DNA of 64,000 bases from Hibiscus mutabilis (GCA_019671005.1 JAGYYJ010000491.1:1-64000), one strand, 5' to 3'; counted from the first letter of the stretch, positions 43,662 through 55,733 are shown. The notes: generated by a model not told the origin, from the letters alone. Translations and numbers: made by a program.

Positions 43662-43945
43662 ATTTTCTTTCTGGTGAGGTTTTAGTTCTTATTTCTTTAT
43701 TTTCTTTGTTAACCATGCCACAACATTCTGAATCTTTAAATCGATGAGGAAGGCAACAATGCCGAAACCTCTAAACACAGCATTGATTGAAGAAATGCAA
43801 CAGGTTGTTGCGTGCCGAGCTTGAACTTATACATGAAAGGATGGACCGTATCAAAGGTTTGCAAAGCAATCGAGGCAACAGAAGGTAGAACCAAGTACAC
43901 CAAGATGATGAAATCGTGGAAGATAATGAGGACGTTGAGCAAATA
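43662..43945 (+). pseudogene. gag N-terminal remnant of an older element
   Basis: After the target duplication the sequence holds ATG 43714 (MPQHSESLN), stops and frameshifts, then readable pieces ELELIHERMDRI and VEDNEDVEQI. This resembles the N-terminal, acidic and coiled part of Ty3/gypsy Gag (compare MSQRSG and LIERIDQLE in C1). It is the host DNA into which A and B inserted. Confidence 0.4.
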
Positions 43946-44431
43946 TGATACGAGCATGAGAGGGGTCAAAATAATCTTCTTGGAAAAGAAGTTGAAACTG
44001 CTTTGCAAGTCAAAAATGTCAGTCAACTTGCGACGCATTTTGTATAGAATCCAGACATTTCTAAGTCAACATGTCTTCTTAAAACTTGTCCATCTATCAA
44101 TTAGCTATCCAGCACATCTTGAAACACCTCAATCGGACATCTGGAACTCAAGATACGTCTATATTAGCAAAGACAATGTATGCATAAATTATTATACGGG
44201 ATTAATACGAGATTTTTGGATAATTACTAATTTTCAAGATTTTATTTGATTATTTGTATTTCAATATAGGAATCTGTAATATCTATTAGGATCAGATTTA
44301 TTTAATTAGGATTTTATTTTTTGTATTTATTTATTATTAGAAGTTACTTATCTAATTAGGATATTAGATTTCAGCATTTATTTATTGTATTTAATTCCTA
44401 AGTTCAGTAGGATTAGAATTTCTCCAAGGCC

Positions 44432-44440
44432 TATATAAAA
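44432..44440 (+). promoter_or_regulatory. TATA box of B LTR
   Basis: TATATAAAA lies within AGGCCTATATAAAAGGAGG, followed by ACATTGTAATG about 25 bases later. Confidence 0.55.
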
Positions 44441-44594
44441 GGAGGTTTCACTCACATTGTAATGTAGATTTGAATGACTAAATAAAGTTCTCTTTTGCGT
44501 TCCAACTTGCAAGAAGATTATCTTGTGTTTTAGAAGTAAATCGATTTTCAAGTTCTCCAGGATTTGTTGTTGAGGATCTTCACACTCTTGCTTG

Positions 44595-44665
44595 CCCATA
44601 CAATCGTGTTTGGGAGGGTGGGTTAGAGCCGCTTGAGGTTGCTTCCTTAGATAATTGCATCTAAG
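44595..44665 (+). promoter_or_regulatory. paired hairpins in transcribed LTR of B
   Basis: Hairpin 1 is CCCATACAATCGTGTTTGGG (44595-44614), with a 7-of-8 paired stem. Hairpin 2 is CTTAGATAATTGCATCTAAG (44646-44665). Compared with A hairpin 1 (CCTAGA/TCTAGG), the third pair has changed from T:A to C:G and pairing is kept. GAGGGTG follows both. Confidence 0.5.
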
Positions 44666-44851
44666 AGGGTGCCGATGACAACTATCAATTCATTACGCCA
44701 TCTCCACATATTCAAGCTTCCTCTATTGACGCCACCACCATAAGCAAATATGAATTTTTAGATTTGTTCTTTATTTTGGGTTTGTTTTCTTTTTTATTTA
44801 GATATGCGCTACTCTATCATTTGGTATATGAGCTGAGACGATTCTTGGAGG

Positions 44852-46350
44852 ATGTTTCGCAGAGACAAACCGCGTACAAAACAACATGATAGTTCAGGTT
44901 TTACTTCTCGAGGAAAGCCTCCCTTAACTAAATTAAACTTCAAAATACCTTATTTTTATGGAAAGTATGCCCCTGATGGTTATTATGATTGGGGATATCG
45001 CTTTGATCACTTGTTTGATTTCTTCGGATATCCCGAGGAAGAACAAATTCCATTAATGGCCCTAAATTTCAAAGATTATGCCTCACTTTGGTGGAAATCA
45101 TTGCAGCGAAATAGGCGTCTCAATGGAGAAGCTTGGATAAGATCTTGGGCAGAACTCAAGAAAGTCATGAGAGAGCGAATCGTTCTCATCCATTATCAAC
45201 ACACTTTGGCTATCCCAAACTTCAGAATACCTTCTTTTCGAGGTTAGTATGATCCTGATGGTTTTTGTGATTGGGAATGTCGCGTTGATCGCCTGTTTGA
45301 TTTCTTTGGATATCCTGAGGAAGATCAAGTTCCATCTGTGGCCCTAAATTTCAAAGATTATGCCTTACTTTGGTGGAATCATTGCAGCAAAATAGGCATC
45401 TCAATGGAGAAGTTGAGATAAGATCTTGGACAGAACTCAAGAAAGTCATGAGAGAGCGAATCGTTCCCATCCATTATCAACACACTTTGGCTATCCCAAA
45501 ATTCAAAATACCTTCTTTTCGAGGTAAGTATGATCCTAATGGTTATTGTGATTGGGAATATCGTGTTGCTCGCCTATTTGATTTCTTTGGATATCCCGAG
45601 AAAGATCAAGTTCCATTAGTGGCCCTAAATTTCAAAGATTATGCCTCACTTTGGTGGAAATCATTGCGGCGAAATAGGTGTCTCAATGGAGAACCTAAGA
45701 TAAGATCTTGGGCAGAACTCAAGAAAGTCATGAGAGAGCGAATCGTTCTCATCCATTATCAACACACTTTGGCTATCCCAAACTTCAAAATACCTTCTTT
45801 TCGAGGTTAGTATGATCCTGATGGTTATTGTGATTGGGAATGTCGCGTTGATCGCCTGTTTGATTTCTTTGGATATCCCGAGGAAGATCAAGTTCTATTT
45901 GTGGTCCTAAATTTCAAAGATTATGCCTCACTTTGGTGGAAATCATTGCAGCAAAATAGGCATCTCAATGGAGAAGCTGAGATAAGATCTTTGACAGAAC
46001 TCAAGAAAGTCATGAGAGAGCGAATCATTCCCATCCATTATCTACACACTTTGGCTATCCCAAACTTCAAAATACCTTCTTTTCGAGGTAAGTATGATCC
46101 TAATGGTTATTGTGATTGGGAATATCGTGTTGCTGGCCTATTTGATTTCTTTGGATATCCCAAGAAAGATCAAGTTCCATTAGTGGCCCTAAATTTCAAA
46201 GATTATGCCTCACTTTGGTGGAAATTATTGCGGCAAAATAGACGTCTCAATGGAGAAGCCAAGATAAGATCTTGGGCAGAACTCAAGAAAGTCATGAGAG
46301 AGCGATTCGTTCTCATCCATTATCAAAACAAGAATCCTCTTTTATTGTAG
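44852..46350 (+). pseudogene. gag: Gag of B with five tandem capsid modules
   Basis: The start is ATG 44852 (MFRRDKPRTKQHDSS), only 33 bases after the LTR. Five modules follow with starts near 44941, 45223, 45504, 45786 and 46068, about 282 bp (94 codons) each. Every module reads IPxFxGKYDPxGYCDWEYRV, FFGYPEKDQVPLVALNFKDYASLWWKSL, RNRRLNGEAEIRSWAELKKVMRER and HYQ in pieces. This is the N-terminal half of Retrotrans_gag. TAG stops end modules 1 and 3, and a one-base loss near 45376 breaks module 2. The open stretches are 44852-45247, 45370-45810 and 45901-46350. The second half of the capsid domain (the SVEEY and MxRF regions) is absent. Confidence 0.75.
44941..46350 (+). repeat. 282 bp capsid-coding tandem repeat, 5 copies
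   Basis: The period, measured at CAAAATACC or CAGAATACC, is 282, 281, 282 and 282 bases. The single 281 is a frameshift. Related arrays: 20381-21093 (about 2.5 copies), and 5457-6056 and 27408-28007 (2 copies, 300 bp period on the minus strand). The 18-base difference equals six codons (QQESTT) present only in the minus arrays. Confidence 0.85.
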
Positions 46351-47014
46351 TCGAATCGTCACCTGTACAGCATATTAATGAACCACCATCAGTGTGTCAT
46401 GCAGAAAAAGAGGTGAACACCACAAAGAGACGATAATAGTCCCACAAATTGAACCATCCGTTTTCACCACGACTCCGCAAGATATTTAGTGCGAGGACGA
46501 TAGAGAACAAGATGATGCACAATCAGAAAATAAAACTACTTGCGCGTTACTAAAGTAAGTGTGATTCTAACCCTTCATTTAATTATTTTCCTATCATTAT
46601 GTTAGAAACACTTCCGCCTCTACAGAAATTGTATTTTGATGATATTTTTTGTGAGTGAAATTGGGTATGAGAGTTATTTTATTTTAAAAAGATTGAGAGT
46701 CAAGAGGCCGAGAGCAATAAAAGTCTAATTAATGGCCCAATTAAGGTGAGTGAAAAGAAACAAGAGGTAAAAGTTTATCTATGTCCAAAAGAAAAAGACG
46801 AGAAAAATATAAAGAGAGAATTTTTTCAACCTAACAATAACATCCTTGTTTCGAGTGGTTTTGAGTTATTTTTCCAGGACTTTGTTGAACCATTGTGAGG
46901 TGCTCAATTAGGTCACTCCACTTATGACAAAGATTCCTTTGTACTTCCTGTTATTTCACGTCATTCTTTTTTCGGCTTCAATTCAAGGACGAATCACTTT
47001 GAGGAGGGAGGGGA
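46351..47014 (+). pseudogene. B linker and polyprotein tail
   Basis: Follows the capsid repeats: VESSPVQHINEPP in a shifted frame, LPPLQKLYFDD, SEKKQEVKV and SRTNHFEEGGDD are readable in different frames. It ends with the polypurine tract GAGGAGGGAGGGGA (47001-47014). It duplicates 21094-21751. Confidence 0.55.
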
Positions 47015-47570
47015 TGATGTGATACATGCATAAGCGGGGTTAAATTACTCATATTGGACAAGAAGCTGAAACTGTTCGATGCAAACAAAAAGGTCCAAAG
47101 TGATCCATGCTTAGGAGGTGTGAAGAAAAGCATTTTAGATAATAAACTGGAACTGTTTTGCAAAGCTGGAGCATCGGCCGACTTGAGACGAATTTTTGGA
47201 TGGGATCCAGGCATTTATGGGTCAACATGTTGTCTTCTTAAAACTTGTCCGGCAGCAAATTAGCTTTCCAACGCATCTTGAAACGCCTCAATCGGACATC
47301 TGGATCTCAAGATACTTCTATTTTAGCGAAGGCATCGCATGCAGAAATTCCTATACGGGATTAATACGAGATTTTTGGATAATTACGAATTTTCAAGATT
47401 TTATTTGATTATTTGTAATTTAAATCAATATAGGATTCTGAAATATCTATTAGGATCGGATTTATTTAATTAGGATTTTATTTTTAGCATTTATTTATTA
47501 TTAGAAGTTGCTTATCTAATTAGGAGATTAGATTTTAGCATTTATTTATTGTATTTAATTCCTAAGTTTA
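47015..47570 (+). repeat. B LTR, 3' (truncated by C3)
   Basis: Starts TGATGTGATACATGCATAAG (or TGATACATG at 47020) and is close to 21752-22310. It is interrupted at 47570 by a minus-strand C LTR, and the rest of the LTR is not found downstream. Confidence 0.75.
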
Positions 47571-49294
47571 TGATATGATCTCGACTATGAGTTTTGAATT
47601 ATATATATGAATACCCGATCGTGATTCTAGTAAGAACTCTGCAGTGCTTTGAATGTATTCTGAAATTACTCAAACAACAATGTAAGTAGGAATAGATAAA
47701 TAAGAAATAGAAATAATGGGATGAAAGATATGTAGAAGGGGTGTAGGAAGAGTGATAGTTGTGATTATGGAAGAAAAAAAAATAAAAGATGAAAATGTAG
47801 GTGAAGATGATGGGGTGTTGGCGTTAAGATGAAGAAATTCAAAGGATGGATTGTGACCCCCTAACTATAAAGAGTTAGGAACCAGCAATATAATAAAGTG
47901 GAAATGAAGTGGTAGGATATGGAACGTGACCCACTAGCTATAGATGAGCTAGGAACCAACGCTATAACAAAAGGGAAATGGATGAAGACTACAAGACTAA
48001 CTTGAAGCCGATAAAGTTCCACAAGAGAACAAGAATGAAAGCAATCTTTCAAAGATGTTTTATATATTCAAAAGTGTGTCTTACAATGATCCTAAAGATG
48101 CCTATTTATAGTAGAAGTAGGCAGAATATGAAAAGGTGTTACAAGAAAGATGAATGCTCATCTTAATGCACTTGAATACACATGAATGCTTTGTCCTTTC
48201 TTCTCATCTTCAAAGCTGATTAGTTTAGACAAATTGAGGTTGAATTTAGTCATATTTTCGTCCAAATTAAGAAGGACTCTTGGGCTGCCTTGTTTTGCTA
48301 TCATATGAAGAGAAAGGGGATGAATGTGGACAAGGATGAATGTAGACATCCTTGCTGTCCAGTTTAAGTGCAACTCTTCATCTTCCAAGCTGATTAATAT
48401 GACTTGAATGTCATAAAAGGTGAGTTTCATCCAGCCTTCATTTCATGTCTCCTCAATGAATTTTGAAACCCCCACTTGAATGGTGATAACATCAATCTTG
48501 AATGCCTTGAATTTGCTGAATTAAGATGGCCATCAATTGCTTGTCTCTTGGTAGAAGATGAAAGAACTCTTCCTTGGCTCAAATTCATTCAAATCATCCA
48601 TGCATAAAATTCCCGTAATAAAAATTTCAGCCTGCACTGTCTTCAGTAAATCATTCGTATCTCAAGCTCCCGATATCGGATTGAGGTGATTCAAAAGGCA
48701 TTGGAAAGCTAAGAGATGGAGGAATAACGTCCAATTGATTTCTGGATCCAAACACGTCTGTATCGCATCCAGAATTGGAAGACATTCTGCTGATATTCTT
48801 GCATCAGGTAAAACCGTTCATCTTCCCTCATGCACCTAGACACAAAGGTAAACTTTATTCAATCTTTAATTGAAAACATGCATGTAAACAACTAAGAGTT
48901 AGTTTAATAAATGAGCTAGTTTGATGAATGAACTAGTTTAATTAATGAACTAACTTTATTCAATGAACTAATAATCTTGAATGAACTAGTTTAATCAATG
49001 AACTACTTAGTTAAATGAAGTGTATAACTAAATGAACTACATGTTTAAATGCAACGCATGCTTTAATGAACAACATGTTTATTGAATGCAATGAATGTTA
49101 TGCAAACTTTAAATACTCATGCAAATTCATGCATAAGCAAAGTAAAGTGTTCCTCCCTTATTATTTCTTCTTTCTCACGTCCCAAGCTTGATGTAAACAT
49201 ATTTTCCATGGCTGCTTGGAACTCCTTGGCCCTTGCTCGAGTAATGGGGCCACCTGGGTACTTCTCTGGGTCTTTGCCATTGACGTTCATATCA
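47571..49294 (-). repeat. 3' LTR of C3
   Basis: A complete 1724 bp C LTR on the minus strand with a polypurine tract at 49295-49311 (TCCCTCCCTCTTT on plus), so it is a 3' LTR. The left flank is GTTTA (47566-47570); the other end of C3 is lost, so no duplication can be tested. Confidence 0.85.
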
Positions 49295-49588
49295 GTCCCT
49301 CCCTCTTTAAGGCGATTTGTCCCCAAATCGTCATCTACATCATAAGGAGATAGGTCAGCAACATTGAAGGTTGCACTAACATTAAACTCACCTGGAAGAT
49401 CTAATTGATAGGCATTGTCATTGATCTTCTTGACTATTTGGAATGGTCCATCTCCCCGAGGCATTAATTTGGACTTTCGTTGAGCCGGGAACCTTTCTTT
49501 CCTCATGTGCAGCCACACCCAATCCCCTGGCTCAAAGGAAATTCGCTTACGACCCTTATTTGCTTGCTGCTCATATTGCTTGGTTCGT
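49117..49588 (-). pseudogene. integrase C-terminus of C3, extending into LTR
   Basis: The minus-strand frame from 49588 encodes RTKQYEQQANKG, the GDWVWLHMRKERFP region, MPRGDGPFQIVKKI, DLGTNRLKEGG, and then continues into the LTR through GPITRARAKEFQ to a stop at 49117. This piece is intact and confirms the LTR-encoded tail in a second element. It is cut at 49588 by C2; the rest of the integrase is at 57911-58320. Confidence 0.75.
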
Positions 49589-51309
49589 TGATATGATCTC
49601 GACTATGAGTTTTGAATCATATATGTGAATGCCCGATCGTGATTCTAGTAAGAACTCTGCAGTGCTTTGAATGTATTCTGAAATTACTCAAACAACAATG
49701 TAAGTAGAAATAGATAAATAAGAAATAGAAATAATGGGATGAAAGATATGTAGAAGGGGTGTAGGAAGAGTGATAGTTGTGATTATGGAAGAAAAAAAAA
49801 ATAAAAGATGAAAATGTAGGTGAAGATGATGGGGTGTTGGCGTTAAGATGAAGAAATTCAAACGATGGATTGTGACCCCCTAACTATAAAGAGTTAGGAA
49901 CCAGCAATATAATAAAGTGGAAATGAAGTGGTAGGATATGGAACGTGACCCACTAGCTATAGATGAGCTAGGAACCAACGCTATAACAAAAGGGAAATGG
50001 ATGAAGACTACAAGACTAACTTGAAGCCGATAAAGTTCCACAAGAGAACAAGAATGAAAGCAATCTTTCAAAGATGTTTTATATATTCAAAGTGTGTCTT
50101 ACAATGATCCTAAAGATGCCTATTTATAGTAGAAGTAGGCAGAATATGAAAAGGTGTTACAAGAAAGATGAATGCTCATCTTAATGCACTTGAATACACA
50201 TGAATGCTTTGTCTTTCTTCTCATCTTCAAAGCTGATTAGTTTAGACAAATTGAGGTTGAATTTAGTCATATTTTCGTCCAAATTAAGAAGGACTCTTGG
50301 GCTGCCTTGTTTTGCTATCATATGAAGAGAAAGGGGATGAATGTGGACAAGGATGAATGTAGACATCCTTGCTGTCCAGCTTAAGTGCAACTCTTCATCT
50401 TCCAAGCTGATTAATATGACTTGAATGTCATAAAAGGTGAGTTTCATCCAGCCTTCATTTCATGTCTCCTCAATGAATTTTGAAACCCCACTTGAATGGT
50501 GATAACATCAACCTTGAATGCCTTGAATTTGCTGAATTAAGATGGCCATCAATTGCTTGTCTCTTGGTAGAAGATGAAAGAACTCTTCCTTGGCTCAAAT
50601 TCATTCAAATCATCCATGCATAAAATTCCCGTAATAAAAATTTCAGCCTGCACTGTCTTCAGTAAATCATTCGTATCTCAAGCTCCCGATATCGGATTGA
50701 GGTGATTCAAAAGGCATTGGAAAGCTAAGAGATGGAGGAATAACGTCAATTGATTTCTGGATCCAAACACGTCTGTATCGCATCCAGAATTGGAAGACAT
50801 TCTGCTGATATTCTTGCATCTGGTAAAACCGTTCATCTTCCCTCATGCACCTAGACACAAAGGTAAACTTTATTCAATCTTTAATTGAAAACATGCATGT
50901 AAACAATTAAGAGTTAGTTTAATAAATGAGCTAGTTTGATGAATGAACTAGTTTAATTAATGAACTAACTTTATTCAATGAACTAATAATCTTGAATGAA
51001 CTAGTTTAATCAATGAACTACTTAGTTAAATGAAGTGTATAACTAAATGAACTACATGTTTAAATGCAACGCATGCTTTAATGAACAACATGTTTATTGA
51101 ATGCAATGAATGTTATGCAAACTTTAAATACTCATGCAAATTCATGCATAAGCAAAGTAAAGTGTTCCTCCCTTATTATTTCTTCTTTCTCACGTCCCAA
51201 GCTTGATGTAAACATATTTTCCATGGCTGCTTGGAACTCCTTGGCCCTTGCTCGAGTAATGGGGCCACCTGGGTACTTCTCTGGGTCTTTGCCATTGACG
51301 TTCATATCA
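49589..51309 (-). repeat. 3' LTR of C2
   Basis: 1721 bp, from TGATATGATCTCG (minus-strand LTR end) to CGTTCATATCA, with the polypurine tract at 51310-51326. One G is missing near 50212 and one C near 50746 relative to the 5' LTR. Confidence 0.88.
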
Positions 51310-52692
51310 GTCCCTCCCTCTTTAAGGCGATTTGTCCCCAAATCGTCATCTACATCATAAGGAGATAGGTCAGCAACATTGAAGGTTGCACTAACATTAA
51401 ACTCACCTGGAAGATCTAATTGATAGGCATTGTCATTGATCTTCTTGACTATTTGGAATGGTCCATCTCCCGAGGCATTAATTTGGACTTTCGTTGAGCG
51501 GGAACCTTTCTTTCCTCATGTGCAGCCACACCCAATCCCCTGGCTCAAAGGAAATTCTTACGACCCTTATTTGCTTGCTGCTCATATTTTGCGTTTTGCA
51601 ATGCTGTTGATGAAGCTTCTTAACAAATTCAGCTTTATTAAGTCCATTTGGTTCGTTTTTCAATGTTTCACAAGCTTTTTGTCCATCTTTATTCACAATT
51701 TGATCGGGTAATGGTAACAAGTCTATCGGTGTTAATGGATTGAATCCATACACCACTTCAAAAAGCGTGCGCCCTGTAGTACTATGGATCGAACGGTTGT
51801 ATGCAAACTCCACATGTGGTAAACTCTCCTCCCATGTTTTCAAATTCTTCCTAATGATGGATCGAAGTAAGATAGAAAGTACTCGGTTCACCACTTCAGT
51901 TTGGCCATCTGTTTGAGGGTGGCAAGTGGTGGAGAATAGTAACTTAGTACCAATCTTACTCCATAGGGCTCTCCAAAAGAGACTTAAGAACTTCACATCC
52001 CGATCAGACACAATAGTTCTTGGTATGCCATGTAACCTTAAGATTTCCCTGAAAAACAAAGTAGCAATATGTGAGGCATCATTAGTTTTGTTACAGGGAA
52101 TGAAATGAGCCATTTTGGAGAATCTATCCACAACTACAAAGATGGAATCTTTGTTATTCTTAATACGTGGAAGCCCTAGCACAAAATCCATTGAAATATC
52201 CATCCATGGTGCTTCCGGTATGGGTAGTGGTGTGTAAAGTCCATGTGGCATGACTTTAGATTTGGCCTTCCTGCAAGTGATGCATCGCTCACACAACCTC
52301 TCCACATCTCGTTTCATTTTAGGCCAATATAGGTGCTCTTGAAGTATAGCCAAAGTCTTTTCTATCCCAAAATGTCCCATTAATCCTCCTCCATGAGCTT
52401 CCTTAGTTAGCAATTCACGCATGGAACCTTGAGGGATGCATAGTCTTCCTTCCTTAAATAGGAAACCATCATGCTTATAGTATTTTTCAATTGACCCTTT
52501 CTCACAAGCTTTGTAAATCTCTCCAAAATCAGAGTCAGAGACATATAAGTCTTTAATAAAAACAAAACCCAATAACTTAGATTCCAAAGTGTTTAAAAGA
52601 ATATACCTCCGTGACAATGCATCGGCAACTATATTCTCCTTACCTTTCTTGTACTTGATAACATATGGGAAAGTTTCAAGAAACTCACCCAT
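51132..52692 (-). pseudogene. integrase of C2 and LTR-encoded tail
   Basis: The 404-codon open frame (52692-51478) begins with YKKGKENIVADALSRR. It contains the zinc-binding domain (HFGIEKTL, CERCITCRKAK) and the catalytic core with D in SMDFVLGLPR, D in TIVSDRD and E in DGQTEVVNR. The C-terminal region (GDWVWLHMRKERFP) follows. A frameshift near 51500 breaks the frame, and small insertions around 51590-51700 alter the region after LLPLP. The end (TNRLKEGG, GPITRARAKEFQ) is read to a stop at 51132, inside the 3' LTR. This is the best-preserved integrase core in the window. Confidence 0.82.
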
Positions 52693-53041
52693 TTGGCATG
52701 CCTTTTGTTGAGTTTATGCTGCCCCGGATATGTTTCAATGCCTCATGATCAGTGTGAATGATGAACTCCTTAGGCCAAAGGTAATGTTGCCATGTTTCCA
52801 TTGCCCTCACAAGAGCATACATCTCCTTGTCATAGGTAGGGTAATTAAGCGTAGCTCCACTTAATTTTTCACTGAAATAGGCTATAGGACGTCCACCTTG
52901 AGACAAAACTGCTCCAATTCCTACACCTGATGCATCACATTCAATTTCAAAAGTTAGATTAAAATCAGGTAGAGCAAGTAAAGGGGCATGTATTAAACAA
53001 TCTTTAATGCTATTAAAGGACTTCTCTTGATCTTCCCCCAA
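52685..53041 (-). pseudogene. RNase H of C2
   Basis: The open stretch contains GEDQEKSFNSIKDCL, IECDASGVGIGAVLSQGG, IAYFSEKLSGATLNYPTYDKE and IIHTDHEALKHIRG. It then passes into the same out-of-frame end as C1 (NSTKGMPNG) because one base is missing in CCGGGGCAGC. Catalytic acidic residues (D of CDAS, E of DKEMYAL, D of HTDH) are present. The region between RNase H and RT (53042-53225) carries frameshifts. Confidence 0.75.
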
Positions 53042-53225
53042 AAGAATTTAGAATTCTTCTTAATAACACTTGTTAGTGGGGCGGCTATGGTGCTGAAGTT
53101 GGGGACGAATCTTGATAAAAACTTGCAAGTCCATGGAAGCTCCTAACTTGAGAAATGCTTGCTGGTCGTGGCCACTCTTCAATGGCTTTAACCTTCTCTT
53201 TGTCCACCTCCAAGCCCTTCAGAAC

Positions 53226-54161
53226 TCACACGAATCCTAGGAAAACAACCCTGTCAGTACAAAATGTACATTTTTGTAAGTTAGCAAACAGTTTTTCCTT
53301 CCTCAAAACTAGCAAAACTGACCTTAAATGTTGAACATGTTCTTCCATGGTTTTACTATAGATTAGAATGTCATCAAAGTAAACCACACAAAACTTACCC
53401 AAGAATGGCCTAAGAACATGATTCATTAACCTCATAAACGTGCTTGGAGCATTAGTTAAGCCAAAAGGCATAACCAACCACTCATAAAGGCCTTGCTTAG
53501 TTTTGAATGCTGTTTTCCACTCATCACCTTCCCGCATTCGTATTTGGTGGTAACCACTTTTAAGATCAATCTTGGAAAAGAGGTTAGAACCACTAAGCTC
53601 ATCTAACATGTCATCTAAGCGAGGAATAGGGTGACGATACTTTACCGTAATTTTGTTTACCGCTCGGCAGTCCACACACATGCGCCAAGTTCCATCCTTC
53701 TTTGGCACAAGTAGACCGGGCACGGCACATGGGCTAAGGCTTTCCCTCACGTAGCCTTTTGACATCAACTCAGATACTTGCCTTTGCAACTCCTTAGTTT
53801 CTTCGGGGTTGCTTCGGTACGCTGGTCGGTTTGGAATGACGGCTCCGGGAACAAAGTCTATTTGATGTTCTATGCCACGAATAGGTGGCAGCCCACTTGG
53901 TATTTCCTCCGGAAATAGGTCATCAAACTCCTGCAATAAAGACACAACAAAAGCAGGCAAATTTTGATCAAGGTAGTTAGTATTCAAGAAATTTTCCTTG
54001 TACATGAGCACAAGTGCTTCCTTTGCTGTCATTAAACTCTTTTTCAATTCTCTCTCTTTAGAAAGAATGCTGATTTTCCTTCCCTCATTTTGATCACACT
54101 CCTTTGCTTTTACCTCCATTTTGGTCTCTCTCTCTTTGGCTTTTTCAATTTTTCCTCTCAA
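53226..54161 (-). pseudogene. reverse transcriptase of C2
   Basis: The open frame of 311 codons covers VPKKDGTWRMCVDCRAVN, LFSKIDLKSGYHQI, MPFGLTNAPSTFM and VVYFDDILIYSK, the last holding the two catalytic Asp residues missing from C1. After VVFLGFV, two bases are lost relative to C1 and a TGA ends the frame at 53226. Polymerase palm motifs are otherwise intact. Confidence 0.82.
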
Positions 54162-54202
54162 TAAAATTTGGTCTTCATGTATTTGTTTTGGAGAAAGTGG
54201 GG

Positions 54203-54785
54203 CTAAAGTGATCTTCTTTGCTTCATGGGTGAACGTATACGGTTGGTATACCCGTCATGGATCACTCGCCTATCAAATTGCCAAGGCCTTCCAAGTAATA
54301 AATGGCTTGCGTGCATTGGAACGACATCGCATAATACCTCGCGTCTTTGTACTTCCCAATAGAGAAAACAATTCGAACTTGTTTGGTCACCTTGAGTTCT
54401 CCTCCATCGTTGAGCCATTGTAGCTTATAAGGTTGTGGATGCTTTGTTGTTGCCAAGCCAAGTGTATCTACCATTAAGGTACTAGCAACATTAGTGCAAC
54501 TACCACCATCAATAATAACAAAGCATACCTTTCCTCCAACATGGCAACGAGTATGGAAGATATTTTCTCGTTGTTCATTTCCTCCAACGGATTATACGTT
54601 TAGGCTTCTTTTGACAACAAGAACCTCTCCTTCCACGCCATACTCTAATTCTTCTTCTTCGATGGCAACATCTTCATTCTCATCCTCTTCTTGTTCCGAT
54701 TCAACTTCTCCATCATCTCGAAGAAGCATGGTGTTGCGGTTCGGACATTGGCTTGCAATGTGTCCACGCCCCAAACACTTAAAAC
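54203..54785 (-). pseudogene. zinc knuckle and protease of C2
   Basis: The knuckle region (GRGHIASQCPN), the acidic linker and the IDGGS active site (54503-54522) can be read on the minus strand. The C-terminal block LLLGRPWQFDR is also readable, but in two frames. Breaks occur near 54592 (a changed SVGG region) and near 54345 (extra bases in AAAGACGCGAGG). Confidence 0.7.
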
Positions 54786-54793
54786 ATTGTATG

Positions 54794-55733
54794 TCACGGA
54801 ACGATTTGGAGTAGCGGTAGTCTTACCCTTGCTGGTTTCGCAATGGGCTTACTTCCTTTCGGTGGTCCTCCTTTTTCGTGGGACGGTAATGGAGGAGTCT
54901 TCTTGTATGAACTTTGCCCCCATTTTGATGTTGAACTCCCATAAGATCGTGTGGCACCCTTTCTTTTGAGCTGTTTTTCCACTTTCATGGCCATATGCAC
55001 CATGTCTTCCATCTCCACATAATGTTGCAACTCGACCACGTTCGCAATGTCCGGATTTAGTCCCGCTAGGAATCTTGCCATTGTGGCTTCTCGATCCTCG
55101 TCGATGTTGGCTCGAATCATGGACACCTCCATCTCTTTGTAGTAATCTTCAACACTCGGTTACCTTGTGAAAGATTTTGAAGACGGTTGAATAACTCGAT
55201 GGTAGTGGGTTGGAATGAATCGCCTGATCATCACCGCTTTCATTTCATCCCATGTAGTGATAGGATGTTCTCCATTGCGTCTCCTACTTGATGTCAATTG
55301 ATCCCACCATATTAGTGCATAATCCGTAAACTCAATGGCAGCGAGTTTTACCTTTTTAAGCTCTGAATAGTTATGGCACTCAAAAATGTGCTCAACCTTC
55401 TTTTCCCATGCAAGATAGGTTTCAGGATCCGTTCTTCCTTGAAAAGGAGGAATGGTAATCTTGATGTTGCTGAGATTATCGTCTACTCGTGGTCGAGCTC
55501 TCTGGCCTTGTTGTACCATGCTATGTTGGGATACTTGATCTTGCACATCATCTACTTCAACTTCTTCAGGATACTCCTCATTACCCTGATTAGCTTGTGA
55601 AATTTCAAGCTGGTCTATTCGTTCAATTAGGGGCTCCAATTGCTCTTGGATCATTTTGGCCATTGCTTGAAGCATAGCCTGATTTTGCAAATTGGGAACT
55701 CCTCTCACCACTATGACCAGATCTTTGTGACAT
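54794..55733 (-). pseudogene. gag: Gag of C2
   Basis: The ATG is at 55733 (MSQRSGHSG). One extra base near 55707 breaks the frame; the open stretch resumes with VPNLQNQAMLQAMAK to 55160. The capsid landmarks are the same as in C1. A second break near 55158 (NRSVEDYYKEME) follows, then 55132-54794 open through MARFLAGL and a basic region (SSYKKTPPLPSHEK). The end (KPARVRLPLLQIVP) is out of frame with the knuckle exactly as in C1. Confidence 0.75.

Larger units (their letters stand above)
43946..44819 (+). repeat. B LTR, 5' (plus)
   Basis: The LTR is 874 bp, from TGATACGAGCATGAG to CTACTCTATCA. TATATAAAA is at 44432-44440 and the hairpins at 44595-44665. It lacks about 95 bp near its start that the 3' LTR (47015) has, so the LTRs flanking this interior are of different subtypes. 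The primer site to its right is degraded (TGGTATATGAGCTGAG). Confidence 0.82.
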
